Source of the DNA: Betaproteobacteria bacterium HGW-Betaproteobacteria-7 | Lineage (GTDB): Bacteria > Pseudomonadota > Gammaproteobacteria > Burkholderiales > Rhodocyclaceae | Direction of reading: 5' to 3' | Length of the DNA stretch: 64,000 bases | Assembly: GCA_002840765.1 (NCBI GenBank) | Contig: PHCE01000009.1 | Coordinates: forward strand, 80,183-144,182 | Part shown: piece by piece, positions 56,119-64,000 of the stretch | Layout: every line of letters begins with the position of its first letter | Numbering within the stretch: position 1 is the first letter of the stretch | Notes under the pieces: generated by a model | The model's input: the letters and a program-made list of their open reading frames with translations, nothing else | Told to the model about the DNA's origin: nothing | The model's database searches: none | Program-made: the position numbers and the translations under genes

Positions 56119-56612
56119 ACTTCCGGCAGCTTCATGCCCAGCACTTTGTCGGTCTGGGACTGGCGAAAGGCCTGCAGGCGGTCGTTCAGCGCCTTGTCCT
56201 CGTTGGCCAGCATGGCGACGGCGAACAACGCGGCATTGGCGGCGCCAGCCTCGCCGATGGCGAAGGTGGCGACCGGGATGCCTTTCGGCATCTGCACGAT
56301 GGAATGCAGCGAATCGACGCCGGACAGGGCGCGCGACTGGACCGGCACGCCGAGTACCGGGACGATGGTCTTGGCGGCGAGCATGCCCGGCAGGTGGGCG
56401 GCGCCGCCGGCACCGGCAATGATCGCCTTGAGGCCACGCGGAGCGGCCGTTTCGGCGTATTCGAAAAGCAGGTCCGGGGTGCGGTGGGCGGAGACGACGC
56501 GGGTCTCGAAAGCGACGCCGAAGTCCTTGAGGATCACCGCGGCGGCCTGCATCGTCGGCCAGTCGGAGTCGGAGCCCATGACGACGCCGACGACGGGGTT
56601 CTTCGTGCTCAT
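56115..56612 (-). CDS. purE: N5-carboxyaminoimidazole ribonucleotide mutase PurE
   Basis: A 165-residue class I Pur[32 protein letters not shown] and [15 protein letters not shown]. It converts N5-CAIR to CAIR. It overlaps folD and purK by four bases on either side, so the operon is folD-purE-purK-sua5. Confidence 0.98.
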   Translation of the reverse strand: MSTKNPVVGVVMGSDSDWPTMQAAAVILKDFGVAFETRVVSAHRTPDLLFEYAETAAPRGLKAIIAGAGGAAHLPGMLAAKTIVPVLGVPVQSRALSGVDSLHSIVQMPKGIPVATFAIGEAGAANAALFAVAMLANEDKALNDRLQAFRQSQTDKVLGMKLPEV

Positions 56613-57463
56613 AGTCCAGCCTTTCGTTCAGCGGCCTCGATGGTATTGGCCAGCAGCATGGTAATGGTCATCGGCCCGACACCGCCCGGGACCGGCGTGA
56701 TCTGGCCGGCAACTTCCAGGCAGCCGGTGAAATCGACGTCGCCGCACAGCTTGCCATCCGGCAAACGGTTGATACCGACGTCGATGACCACCGCGCCCGG
56801 CTTGACCATGTCGGCAGTGACGAACTTCGGCTTGCCGACGGCGGCGACCAGGATGTCGGCGCGGCGGGTATGGCCGGCGAGATCCTTGGTGCGCGAATTG
56901 CAGACGGTGACCGTGGCGCCGGCGTTGATCAGCAGCAGCGCCATGGGTTTGCCGACAATGTTGGAGCGGCCGATGACCACGGCTTCCTTGCCGGAGAGAT
57001 CGACATTGCCCTTCTCGAACATCTTCATGACGCCGTACGGCGTGCACGGGATGAAGCGCGGATTGCCCTGGGCCAGCGCACCGACGTTCTCGGCGTGGAA
57101 ACCGTCGACGTCCTTGTCGGCGGCAATGGCTTCGAGCACTTTCTCTTCGTCGAAGTGCTTCGGCAGCGGCAGTTGTACCAGGATGCCGTGGATGTTGGGG
57201 TCGGCGTTCAGCTCGGCGATCTTGGCCAGCACGGTCGCCTGATCGACGGTCGCTTCGTAGGTGATCTTCTCGGAATGCATGCCGATGGCCAGGCAGCCAT
57301 TGACCTTGTTCTTCACGTAGACCTGGGAGGCCGCGTCCTCGCCGACCAGAATGACCACCAGGCCGGGCTTGTGTCCCTTGGCCGCGAGTGCTTCCACGCG
57401 CGCCTTGAAGCTTTGGCGCAGCGCGTCAGCCAGCGCCTTGCCGTCGATAATTTGTGCCGTCAT
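56609..57463 (-). CDS. folD: Methylenetetrahydrofolate dehydrogenase/cyclohydrolase FolD
   Basis: A 284-residue bifunctional one-carbon enzyme: [46 protein letters not shown] and [11 protein letters not shown]. The ATG at 57463 is chosen over an in-frame upstream ATG at 57478 that lies at the edge of the preceding terminator. It supplies formyl groups for the purine pathway it is co-transcribed with. Confidence 0.98.
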   Translation of the reverse strand: MTAQIIDGKALADALRQSFKARVEALAAKGHKPGLVVILVGEDAASQVYVKNKVNGCLAIGMHSEKITYEATVDQATVLAKIAELNADPNIHGILVQLPLPKHFDEEKVLEAIAADKDVDGFHAENVGALAQGNPRFIPCTPYGVMKMFEKGNVDLSGKEAVVIGRSNIVGKPMALLLINAGATVTVCNSRTKDLAGHTRRADILVAAVGKPKFVTADMVKPGAVVIDVGINRLPDGKLCGDVDFTGCLEVAGQITPVPGGVGPMTITMLLANTIEAAERKAGL

Positions 57464-57476
57464 CGTCGCATCCAAC

Positions 57477-57510
57477 AAAAAAGAAAAGGGGAAAGGCGGC
57501 TGCCTTTCCC
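57477..57510 (-). terminator. Rho-independent terminator between the PepSY gene and folD
   Basis: Minus strand GGGAAAGGC, AGCC loop, GCCTTTCCC, then a T-rich run (TTTTCTTTTTT). Nine-base perfect stem, ending the gene at 57566-57925. Confidence 0.88.
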
Positions 57511-57565
57511 TTTGAATTGGCGCGAATTTTACCAGAGTTAGTCGATGAATTTTCCGGACTGCTGG

Positions 57566-57925
57566 CTATGGTTTGGCGGCGGGTTGCGCGGCGCTCCGCG
57601 ATTCATAGGCGGGTGCAGCGACGCTTGCCGACACGCGGTTGAAACGCATCACTTCGCCGGAAACCGGATGGAAATAAGCTTCAACGATGCTGCCGTCCTT
57701 GTGTACCGCGTAGAACTCGTAGCAATTGCCGCGCGAAATCTTGAATTTGACCAGGGCATAGTCCTTGTCCCCGAAAGCCTCCCTGATTTTCGCCTCCGGC
57801 ATCCAGGCGCTACGCGGCGCGGTGGCACAGACGAGCTTTTCGCTCGGCGGGCTGGCATGCACTGCACCGGCGGCGAGCGCCCCGAGCAGTGGCAACAGCA
57901 GGCATTGGCGTAACCCTCGTTTCAT
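57566..57925 (-). CDS. Secreted PepSY-like domain protein
   Basis: A 119-residue protein with a signal peptide (about 1-24) and a PepSY-type fold: EAKIREAFGDKDYALVKFKI, GNCYEFYAVHKDGSIVEAYFHPVSGEVM. Two Cys (CATAP, NCYEF) could pair. PepSY domains inhibit proteases or bind ligands in the periplasm; the partner is unknown. The ATG at 57925 follows AAAGGGGG; the longer frame to 57976 adds a non-signal N-terminus. Confidence 0.82.
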   Translation of the reverse strand: MKRGLRQCLLLPLLGALAAGAVHASPPSEKLVCATAPRSAWMPEAKIREAFGDKDYALVKFKISRGNCYEFYAVHKDGSIVEAYFHPVSGEVMRFNRVSASVAAPAYESRSAAQPAAKP

Positions 57926-58034
57926 TGAGCCCCCTTTTGAGCGTCGTAATAACCGAGCGGACGATAAGGGCACCAACTTAAGTGCGTCTTAACGCCCAAT
58001 CAGCAGGGAACTCAGGCCAGCGCCTTTTGCTGCG

Positions 58035-58646
58035 TCAGGCCAGCGCGGACTCTGCTTGGCCAACTGCCGCCCGCCCTGCCTCAAAGGCCCGGCGGTTCAG
58101 TTCGACCAGCTTCTCGCCCTTCTTCTGGAAACGTTTGAGCACGCAGTCGAGCAGCGTCTCGGCCGGGAACGGCAGATGGTCGGCGATGGCGCCGAGCATC
58201 ACCGTGTTGCCAAGACGGATGTCGCCGAGTGCCTGGGCAATCGAGGTGGCATCGAAGGCGACGACCTTGTTGCCGGTCTTGCGGATTTCGGCCAGAGGAT
58301 CGTCCGGGTAGTCGAAGAGGCCCAGTTCGACTACCGGCGGCACCAGGCGCGCCGTGTTCATCAGCGTGATCGCGCCCGGTTTCAGCATGTGCTGCCAGCG
58401 CATGGTTTCGGCCGATTCGAAGCCGAGCAGCACATCGGCGGTACCCGGCGTGATCTGCGGCGACAAGACCCGCTGACCGAAGCGCAGGTGCGAGGAAACG
58501 ACGCCGCCGCGCTGGGCCATGCCGGCGACTTCCGTCTTCTTGGCATCGTGGCCCATGGCGATGGCGGCTTCGGCGAGGATTTCGGTGGCGGTCATGACGC
58601 CCTGGCCGCCGATGCCGACGACGAGAATGTTGGTGGTCTGGCTCAT
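58035..58646 (-). CDS. iorB: Indolepyruvate ferredoxin oxidoreductase beta subunit IorB
   Basis: A 203-residue gamma-type subunit of 2-oxoacid:ferredoxin oxidoreductases (ILVVGIGGQGVMTATEIL, KKTEVAGMAQRGG, FESAETMRW). With IorA it oxidises aryl pyruvates to aryl-acetyl-CoA, reducing ferredoxin. Its ATG overlaps the iorA stop (ATGA). A much longer open frame in the same coordinates is an antisense-like shadow of iorA and is not used. Confidence 0.96.
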   Translation of the reverse strand: MSQTTNILVVGIGGQGVMTATEILAEAAIAMGHDAKKTEVAGMAQRGGVVSSHLRFGQRVLSPQITPGTADVLLGFESAETMRWQHMLKPGAITLMNTARLVPPVVELGLFDYPDDPLAEIRKTGNKVVAFDATSIAQALGDIRLGNTVMLGAIADHLPFPAETLLDCVLKRFQKKGEKLVELNRRAFEAGRAAVGQAESALA

Positions 58647-60517
58647 GCGCAGGCTCCTCCCTTGAGCAGCGTGATCGGTGCCGTCGGCACATGATGGACG
58701 ATGGCCTTCGGCGCACAGGGCTGAACGCACAGGCCGCAGCCGGTGCACACCGAGGTTTCGATGCGGACGAAGGCGAGATCGACTTCCTTGCCGCTGGCCT
58801 TGACTTCCTTGCCGCGCCGGGTGACGTGGATGGCCGGGCAGCCGACGTCGATGCAGTTGCCGCAGCCGGTGCACTTGTCGTCGATGACTTCGAAGGGCTT
58901 CAGCTTGTGGTAGTCCTTGATCAGCACGCAGGGCTGGTCGGTGATGATGACCGAGACGTCCGGCACCTTCACTTCCTCGCGGATGGTCTTGAACAGCACC
59001 GGCAGTTCGTAAGGATTGACCACGTGGATGCGCTCGTCCTTGACGCCCAATGCTGCGACCAGCTTGGCGAAGTCGATGCGCGGCGCTTCCTCGCCGTGGA
59101 TGTCGCGACCGTTGCCCGGGTTGTCCTGGCCGCCGGTCATGCCGACGGCGCGGTTGTCGAGCAGCAGCACGGTGACATTGGCCTTGTTGTAGACCATGTC
59201 GAGCAGGCCTTGCATGCCCATGTGCAGGAAGGTCGAGTCGCCGATCACGGCGACGATGCGCTTGTCCTTGTCGGATTCGCCGCGGCCCTTGTCCATGCCG
59301 AGCGCGACGCCCATCGAGGCGCCCATCGAGACGCAGGTGTCCATCGCCTGCCACGGGTGACCGGCGCCCAGTGTGTAGCAGCCGATGTCGCCGGAGATGT
59401 TCAGATTGCGCACCTGCGACAGCGTGTAATAGACGCCGAGGTGCGGGCAGGCGACGCACATGGTCGGCGGCCGCGGGAACACCTGCATCGGGGCGAAGGC
59501 CGTCATCGCCGGCGCCGGTTCGCCGAGCAGTCTGGCGATTGCCGGCTTGAGCACGTTCGGCGACAGTTCGCCCTGCAGCGGCAGTATCTCCTTGCCAAGC
59601 ACCATGATGCCCTTCGCCTTCAATTCAGTTTCGACCAGCGGCTCGACTTCCTCGACGACGACAACCTGGTCGACCAGCGTCGCCAGTTCGCGGCATTTCT
59701 CGACCGGCACCGGCCAGGAGAAGCCGAGCTTCAACACCGGGGCGTTCGGGAAGGATTCCTTGACGTGCATGTAGGCCGGGCCGGAGGCGATGAAGCCGAC
59801 GCGCTTGTCGCTGCCGTCCTCAATGAAATTGAGCGGCGAGGTCTCGGTGGCGACGCGCAATTCGCCATCGCGCTGGAACATCAGCGGAATGCGCTTGCCG
59901 GCATTGCCCGGCACCATGACGAAACGCGCCGGTTCTTTCTGGAAGCCGGCGCCGCTGTGGGGCACACGCTCGCCGACGGTGACCAGCGACTTCACATGAT
60001 TGATGCGCGTCGTCATGCGCAGGATCACCGGCACCTGGAACTGTTCTGACAGTTGGTAGGCGGCCAGCGTCATCGCATAGGCCTCCTGCGAATCGGCCGG
60101 TTCGAATACCGGCACGTGGGCGAAGCGACCCCAGTAGCGGGAATCCTGCTCATTCTGCGACGAGGAGAGGCCGACATCGTCGGCGATGGCGATCACCAGG
60201 CCACCGACCACGCCGGTCAGGGTCAGCGTCATCAGCGCGTCGGAGGCGACGTTCATGCCGACATGCTTCATGCAGCAGAAAGCGCGTGAGCCGGCATAGG
60301 AGGCACCGATGGCGACTTCCAGCGACACCTTCTCGTTGACCGACCACTCGGCGTAGAGATCCGGATAGGTCGAGACCACTTCCATCATCTCGGTCGACGG
60401 CGTGCCCGGGTAGGCAGCGGCCACCTTGACGCCGGATTCCCAGACGGCGCGGGCGACGGCTTCGTTGCCGGACATGAGGTGCCGGCTGGCCGCCGGGGCG
60501 GGCATCACTACTGCCAT
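58643..60517 (-). CDS. iorA: Indolepyruvate ferredoxin oxidoreductase alpha subunit IorA
   Basis: A 624-residue subunit with the pyrimidine domain first (SGNEAVARAVWESGVKVAAAYPGTPSTEM), the TPP domain (GDIGCYTLG, GDSTFLHMGMQGLLDMVYNKAN) and a C-terminal two-[4Fe-4S] ferredoxin domain (CTGCGNC...GCPA and CTGCGLC..PCAP). Typical of anaerobic aromatic amino-acid breakdown. The ATG at 60517 has GGAG upstream. Divergent from aceE. Confidence 0.97.
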   Translation of the reverse strand: MAVVMPAPAASRHLMSGNEAVARAVWESGVKVAAAYPGTPSTEMMEVVSTYPDLYAEWSVNEKVSLEVAIGASYAGSRAFCCMKHVGMNVASDALMTLTLTGVVGGLVIAIADDVGLSSSQNEQDSRYWGRFAHVPVFEPADSQEAYAMTLAAYQLSEQFQVPVILRMTTRINHVKSLVTVGERVPHSGAGFQKEPARFVMVPGNAGKRIPLMFQRDGELRVATETSPLNFIEDGSDKRVGFIASGPAYMHVKESFPNAPVLKLGFSWPVPVEKCRELATLVDQVVVVEEVEPLVETELKAKGIMVLGKEILPLQGELSPNVLKPAIARLLGEPAPAMTAFAPMQVFPRPPTMCVACPHLGVYYTLSQVRNLNISGDIGCYTLGAGHPWQAMDTCVSMGASMGVALGMDKGRGESDKDKRIVAVIGDSTFLHMGMQGLLDMVYNKANVTVLLLDNRAVGMTGGQDNPGNGRDIHGEEAPRIDFAKLVAALGVKDERIHVVNPYELPVLFKTIREEVKVPDVSVIITDQPCVLIKDYHKLKPFEVIDDKCTGCGNCIDVGCPAIHVTRRGKEVKASGKEVDLAFVRIETSVCTGCGLCVQPCAPKAIVHHVPTAPITLLKGGACA

Positions 60518-60625
60518 GTTCGCTCCTGTGTTCAATGCAAAACCATCGATTATAAGAGTCGGGCCTACACCTGTCTTGATACAGCGCAATTGCCGGCGCT
60601 ATTTAAAAATGTCTCACTTTGCCGC

Positions 60626-60640
60626 GAGCAAAAATTGCTC
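60626..60640. repeat. Inverted repeat in the iorA-aceE intergenic region
   Basis: GAGCAA-AAA-TTGCTC, a perfect 6-base inverted repeat with a 3-base centre, between the divergent starts. Candidate operator. Confidence 0.4.
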
Positions 60641-60755
60641 TAAGGGAAACTACGGATATTGCACGATACGAATTTTGTTTTTACAATACGAAACGCCGGC
60701 ATAGGGAAATCTCGGATAAACAGAGCTGCCCGCTGGCCCCCTTTAAGCGTTAAAG

Positions 60756-60782
60756 TTTGTTTTGCCCAACAGGCAAAACAAA
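60756..60782. repeat. Perfect 11-base inverted repeat 20 bases before aceE
   Basis: TTTGTTTTGCC, CAACA, GGCAAAACAAA (60756-60766 and 60772-60782). It is either a repressor operator or a leader hairpin upstream of the aceE ribosome site (AGGAG at 60790-60794). Confidence 0.6.
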
Positions 60783-60801
60783 ACAACACAGGAGACAAAC
60801 C

Positions 60802-63401
60802 ATGGCCGATCTGCCGAATTCCCCGCCTGCCGATAACGATCCGCAGGAAACCAAAGAATGGATGGATGCCCTCGAGGGCGTCATCACGCAGGAAGGCGCC
60901 GGTCGCGCTCACTTCCTGATCGAAAAACTGATTGGCCAGGCGCGTGAGGACGGCATCGACATCCCGTACTCGGCCAACACCGAATACATCAACACCATCC
61001 CCGCCGACCAGCAGCCGAAGTATCCGGGCAACCCGGACCTGGAGATCAAGATCCACTCCTACATCCGCTGGAACGCCATGGCCATGGTCGTTCGTGCCAA
61101 CAAGGACACCAACGTCGGCGGTCACATTGCCTCCTTCGCTTCAGCCGCCGCCCTCTACGACGTCGGCTTTTCGCATTTCTGGAAGAGCCTCGACCACGAC
61201 ACCGGCGGTGACCTGATCTTCTTCCAGGGCCACTCGGTTCCCGGCGTCTATTCGCGCGCCTTCATGCTCGGCCGCCTGACCGCCGACCAGATGGACAACT
61301 TCCGCCAGGAAACAGGCGGCAAGGGCATCTCCTCCTATCCGCACCCCTGGCTGATGCCGGATTTCTGGCAATTCCCGACCGTCTCAATGGGTCTCGGCCC
61401 GATCCAGGCGATCTACCAGGCGCGCTTCATGAAGTACCTCGCCTCGCGCGGCCTGATCGATGCGAAAAAGGCCGAGCAGCGCAAGGTCTGGGCTTTCCTC
61501 GGCGACGGCGAGACGGATGAAGTCGAATCGCTCGGCGCCATCGGCATGGCCGGTCGTGAAAAGCTGGACAACCTGATTTTCGTCATCAACTGCAACCTGC
61601 AGCGCCTCGATGGCCCGGTGCGCGGCAACGGCAAGATCATCCAGGAACTGGAAGGCGAATTCCGCGGCGCCGGCTGGAATGTCATCAAGCTGGTCTGGGG
61701 CACCCACTGGGATGCGTTGTTCCAGCGCGACAAGAAGGGCATCCTGAAGAAACGCATGATGGAACTGTGCGACGGCGAGTACCAGACCTTCAAAGCGAAG
61801 AACGGCGCCTACGTCCGCGAGTACTTCTTCAACACGCCGGAACTGGCCGAACTGGTCGCCGACTGGACCGACGACGAGATCTGGAATCTGAATCGTGGCG
61901 GCCACGACATCTTCAAGATCTTCACCGCCTACAACGCCGCCGTCACCCACAAGGGCGCGCCGACGCTGATCCTGGCCAAGACCATCAAGGGCTTCGGCAT
62001 GGGCCAGGCCGGCGAGGCGATGAACATCTCGCACCAGCAGAAGAAAATGGACAAGGAGCAGATCGCGCGCTTCCGCGACCGTTTCGCGCTGCCGGTGCCC
62101 GACGACAAGCTGGAAGAGCTGCCCTACCTGACCTTCGCCGAAGATTCGGAAGAGTACAAGTACATGCGCCAGCGGCGCATGGACCTCGGCGGCTTCCTGC
62201 CGTCGCGCCGGCGTAAGGCCGAGCCGCTGCAGATTCCGGCGCTCGAGACTTTCGCCGCGCTGTTGAAGGCTTCCGGCGAAGGCCGTGAGTTGTCCACGAC
62301 CATGGCCATCGTCCGCATCATGAACATGATGTTGAAGGACAAGAATGTCGGCAAGAACGTCGTTCCCATCGTGCCGGATGAATCCCGCACCTTCGGTATG
62401 GAAGGCATGTTCCGCTCGGTCGGTATCTGGAACCAGCAAGGCCAGAACTACGTGCCGGAAGACCATGACCAGCTGATGTTCTACAAGGAATCGACCACCG
62501 GCCAGGTACTGCAGGAAGGCATAAACGAGTCGGGCGCGATGAGCGACTGGATTGCTGCTGCCACCTCGTATTCCGTGCATAACGTGCAGACCATTCCGTT
62601 CTACATCTGCTACTCGATGTTCGGCATGCAGCGCGTGCTCGACCTCTGCTGGGCGGCGGGCGACCAACGCGCCCGCGGCTTCCTGATCGGCGGTACCGCC
62701 GGCCGCACGACGCTGAACGGCGAAGGCCTGCAGCACGAAGACGGCCACAGCCTGATTCTCTCCAACCTGATCCCGAACTGTGTTTCCTACGACCCGACCT
62801 TCCAGTATGAAGTCGCTGTCGTTACGCAGGACGGCATGCGCCGCATGTTCCAGGAGCAGGAAGACGTCTTCTATTACCTGACGGTAATGAACGAGAACTA
62901 CGAGCACCCGGAAATGCCGGTCGGCGCTCTGGCACCATTTTCCGCGAAGTCATCGCCGCCGCCGAACTGCTGAAGAAGGACTGGGGTGTCGAGTCCGACC
63001 TGTGGGGCTGTACCAGCATGAACGAACTGGCCCGCAATGGTCAGGACGTGCAACGTTGGAACCTGCTGCATCCGCTGGAAGAGCCGAAGCTGTCGCACGT
63101 CGAGCAGAAGCTGGCGGGCGCCAAAGGCCCGGTCATCGCCTCGACCGACTACATCAAGCTGTTCTCCGAGCAGATCCGTCCCTTCGTCAAGGCACCGTAC
63201 GTCACGCTGGGCACCGACGGTTTCGGCCGTTCCGACACCCGCGAAAAACTGCGTCACTTCTTCGAAGTCGATCGTCACTGGGTGACGCTGGCTGCCCTCA
63301 AGGCGCTGGCTGACAACGGCGAGATTGCCCGCGAAAAGGTCGCTGCCGCCCTGGTCAAATACAACCTGGATCCGGCCAAGCCGAATCCGATGTCGGTTTA
63401 A
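60802..63401 (+). pseudogene. aceE: Pyruvate dehydrogenase E1 component AceE, with internal deletion and frameshift as given
   Basis: Homodimeric-type E1 that decarboxylates pyruvate with TPP and acetylates AceF. Residues 1-709 are normal (PGNPDLEIKIHSYIRWNAMAMV, the TPP motif GDGETDE...NCNLQRLDGP, IGGTAGRTTLNGEGLQHEDGHS). After NYEHPEMPVG the frame goes out of register and stops at 62973. In the frame two bases later the C-terminal part continues (SGTIFREVIAAAELL to the TAA at 63399). Compared with the family, about 25 residues between MPVG and LLGSGT are missing, and the loss is not a multiple of three. A real deletion or an assembly error cannot be told apart here; both parts look otherwise under normal constraint. 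Confidence 0.93.
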
Positions 63402-63415
63402 GGGAGGAGACGACA

Positions 63416-64000
63416 ATGAGCCAACTCATCGAAGTCAAAGTCCCCGATATCGGCGATTTCTCCGAAGTGCCGGTCATCGACCTGTTCGTCAAGGTCGGCG
63501 ACACGATCAAGGTTGACGACGCCATCGCCACGCTGGAATCGGACAAGGCCACCATGGACGTGCCGTCCACCGTCGAAGGCGTGATCAAGGAAGTGCTGGT
63601 CCAGGTCGGTTCCAAGGTCAGCGAAGGGGCTGTCCTGATCAAGGTCGAAGCCGGTAGCGCCGCTGCCGCCGCACCGGCCCCGCAAGCTGCCGCTGCGGCT
63701 CCGGTCGCCGCACCAGCCGCTGCCGCCCCGGCAGCCGCCGGTGGTGCTGTGGTCGAGGTCAAGGTCCCGGATATCGGCGACTTCTCCGACGTGCCGGTGA
63801 TCGACCTGTTCGTCAAGGTCGGCGACAGCATCAAGGTTGACGACGCGATCGCCACGCTGGAATCCGACAAGGCGACGATGGACGTGCCGTCCACCGTGGC
63901 TGGCGTGATCAAGGAGGTGCTGGTCCAGCTCGGTTCCAAGGTCAGCGAAGGGGCTGTGCTGATCAAGGTGGAAACCGGTGCCGGCGCCGCTGCCCCGGCC
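63416..64000 (+). CDS. aceF: Dihydrolipoamide acetyltransferase AceF (partial, two lipoyl domains seen)
   Basis: E2 of pyruvate dehydrogenase; 195 codons before the right edge. Two lipoyl domains, each with the lipoyl-lysine motif ESDKATMDVPS (near residues 45 and 153), separated by an Ala/Pro linker (about 80-112). The peripheral-binding and catalytic domains lie beyond the window. An AGGGAGGAGA site precedes the ATG at 63416, fifteen bases after the aceE stop. Confidence 0.97.
   Translation, partial: MSQLIEVKVPDIGDFSEVPVIDLFVKVGDTIKVDDAIATLESDKATMDVPSTVEGVIKEVLVQVGSKVSEGAVLIKVEAGSAAAAAPAPQAAAAAPVAAPAAAAPAAAGGAVVEVKVPDIGDFSDVPVIDLFVKVGDSIKVDDAIATLESDKATMDVPSTVAGVIKEVLVQLGSKVSEGAVLIKVETGAGAAAPA
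63431..63979 (+). repeat. Direct repeat: two nearly identical lipoyl-domain segments in aceF
   Basis: Positions 63431-63655 and 63755-63979 (offset 324 bases) encode almost the same 75 residues with mainly synonymous differences. A target for recombination or mis-assembly. Confidence 0.9.

Noticed and set aside
58691..60049. Plus-strand open frame (452 codons) opposite iorA
   Set aside because: His/Asp/Val-rich composition typical of an antisense shadow.
61384..62907. Long minus-strand open frame (507 codons) opposite aceE
   Set aside because: The coding strand is clearly aceE with all family motifs; the antisense translation has no recognisable features.
1..64000. CRISPR arrays, insertion sequences, prophage or integron features
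   Set aside because: No regularly spaced repeats, transposase or integrase genes, or attachment sites were seen; the clusters look chromosomal.

Overview
The window looks like a chromosome segment of a Rhodocyclales-like betaproteobacterium, close to Dechloromonas, Azonexus or Ferribacterium in style. The reasons are the high GC content, the purE-purK-folD and iorAB housekeeping genes, a homodimeric-type AceE with a two-lipoyl AceF, and a very large set of secreted c-type cytochromes. The taxon is inferred from gene content and not proven.

Layout. 0-2.5 kb holds a left-edge ArsR-type regulator and a tightly overlapping minus-strand operon (small protein, hemerythrin, EF-hand protein, bioB). 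2.5-17.4 kb holds signalling and redox genes: a CHASE histidine kinase, a radical-SAM-fold/SPASM protein that has lost the AdoMet cluster motif, a HiPIP, a haem-binding diguanylate cyclase with a degenerate EAL domain, a triheme c7-type cytochrome, a degenerate receiver, a stand-alone CHASE protein, a large PAS-GGDEF-EAL protein and two three-haem cytochromes. 17.5-32.7 kb is the core: a c5-type cytochrome, two OmcE-like tetraheme cytochromes, three beta-propeller proteins (two of them lipoproteins), a parvulin, an outer-membrane beta-barrel, four nanowire-type triheme c7 proteins (one fused to a c5 domain), a coiled-coil protein and an 11-haem cytochrome whose N-terminus is OmcE-like. 32.7-42.1 kb is cytochrome c maturation: ResB/CcsA (System II) next to CcmFGHI (System I), with an unusual haem-copper-oxidase-like membrane protein between them. 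42.1-52.1 kb holds a histidine kinase and an NtrC-type sigma54 activator, Sel1 proteins, a small cytochrome, two periplasmic Reg_prop propellers, a second copy of the coiled-coil family, and a binding protein with a kinase-less sensor. 52.5-64 kb is housekeeping: GNAT, tRNA-Ala(CGC), phhB, Sua5, purK-purE-folD, iorAB, aceE (frameshifted as given) and the start of aceF.

How it fits together. I find eleven sigma54-type -24/-12 elements, nearly all intergenic and all pointing at genes of the redox and signalling set. Together with the kinase/NtrC-type pair encoded in the same cluster, they suggest one sigma54 regulon for an extracellular electron-transfer machine: OmcE-like filament subunits, periplasmic c7 carriers, an outer-membrane barrel, propeller and foldase accessories, and dedicated haem-attachment enzymes. 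This is inference from sequence and family knowledge. The promoter elements, CXXCH counts and gene order are directly visible.
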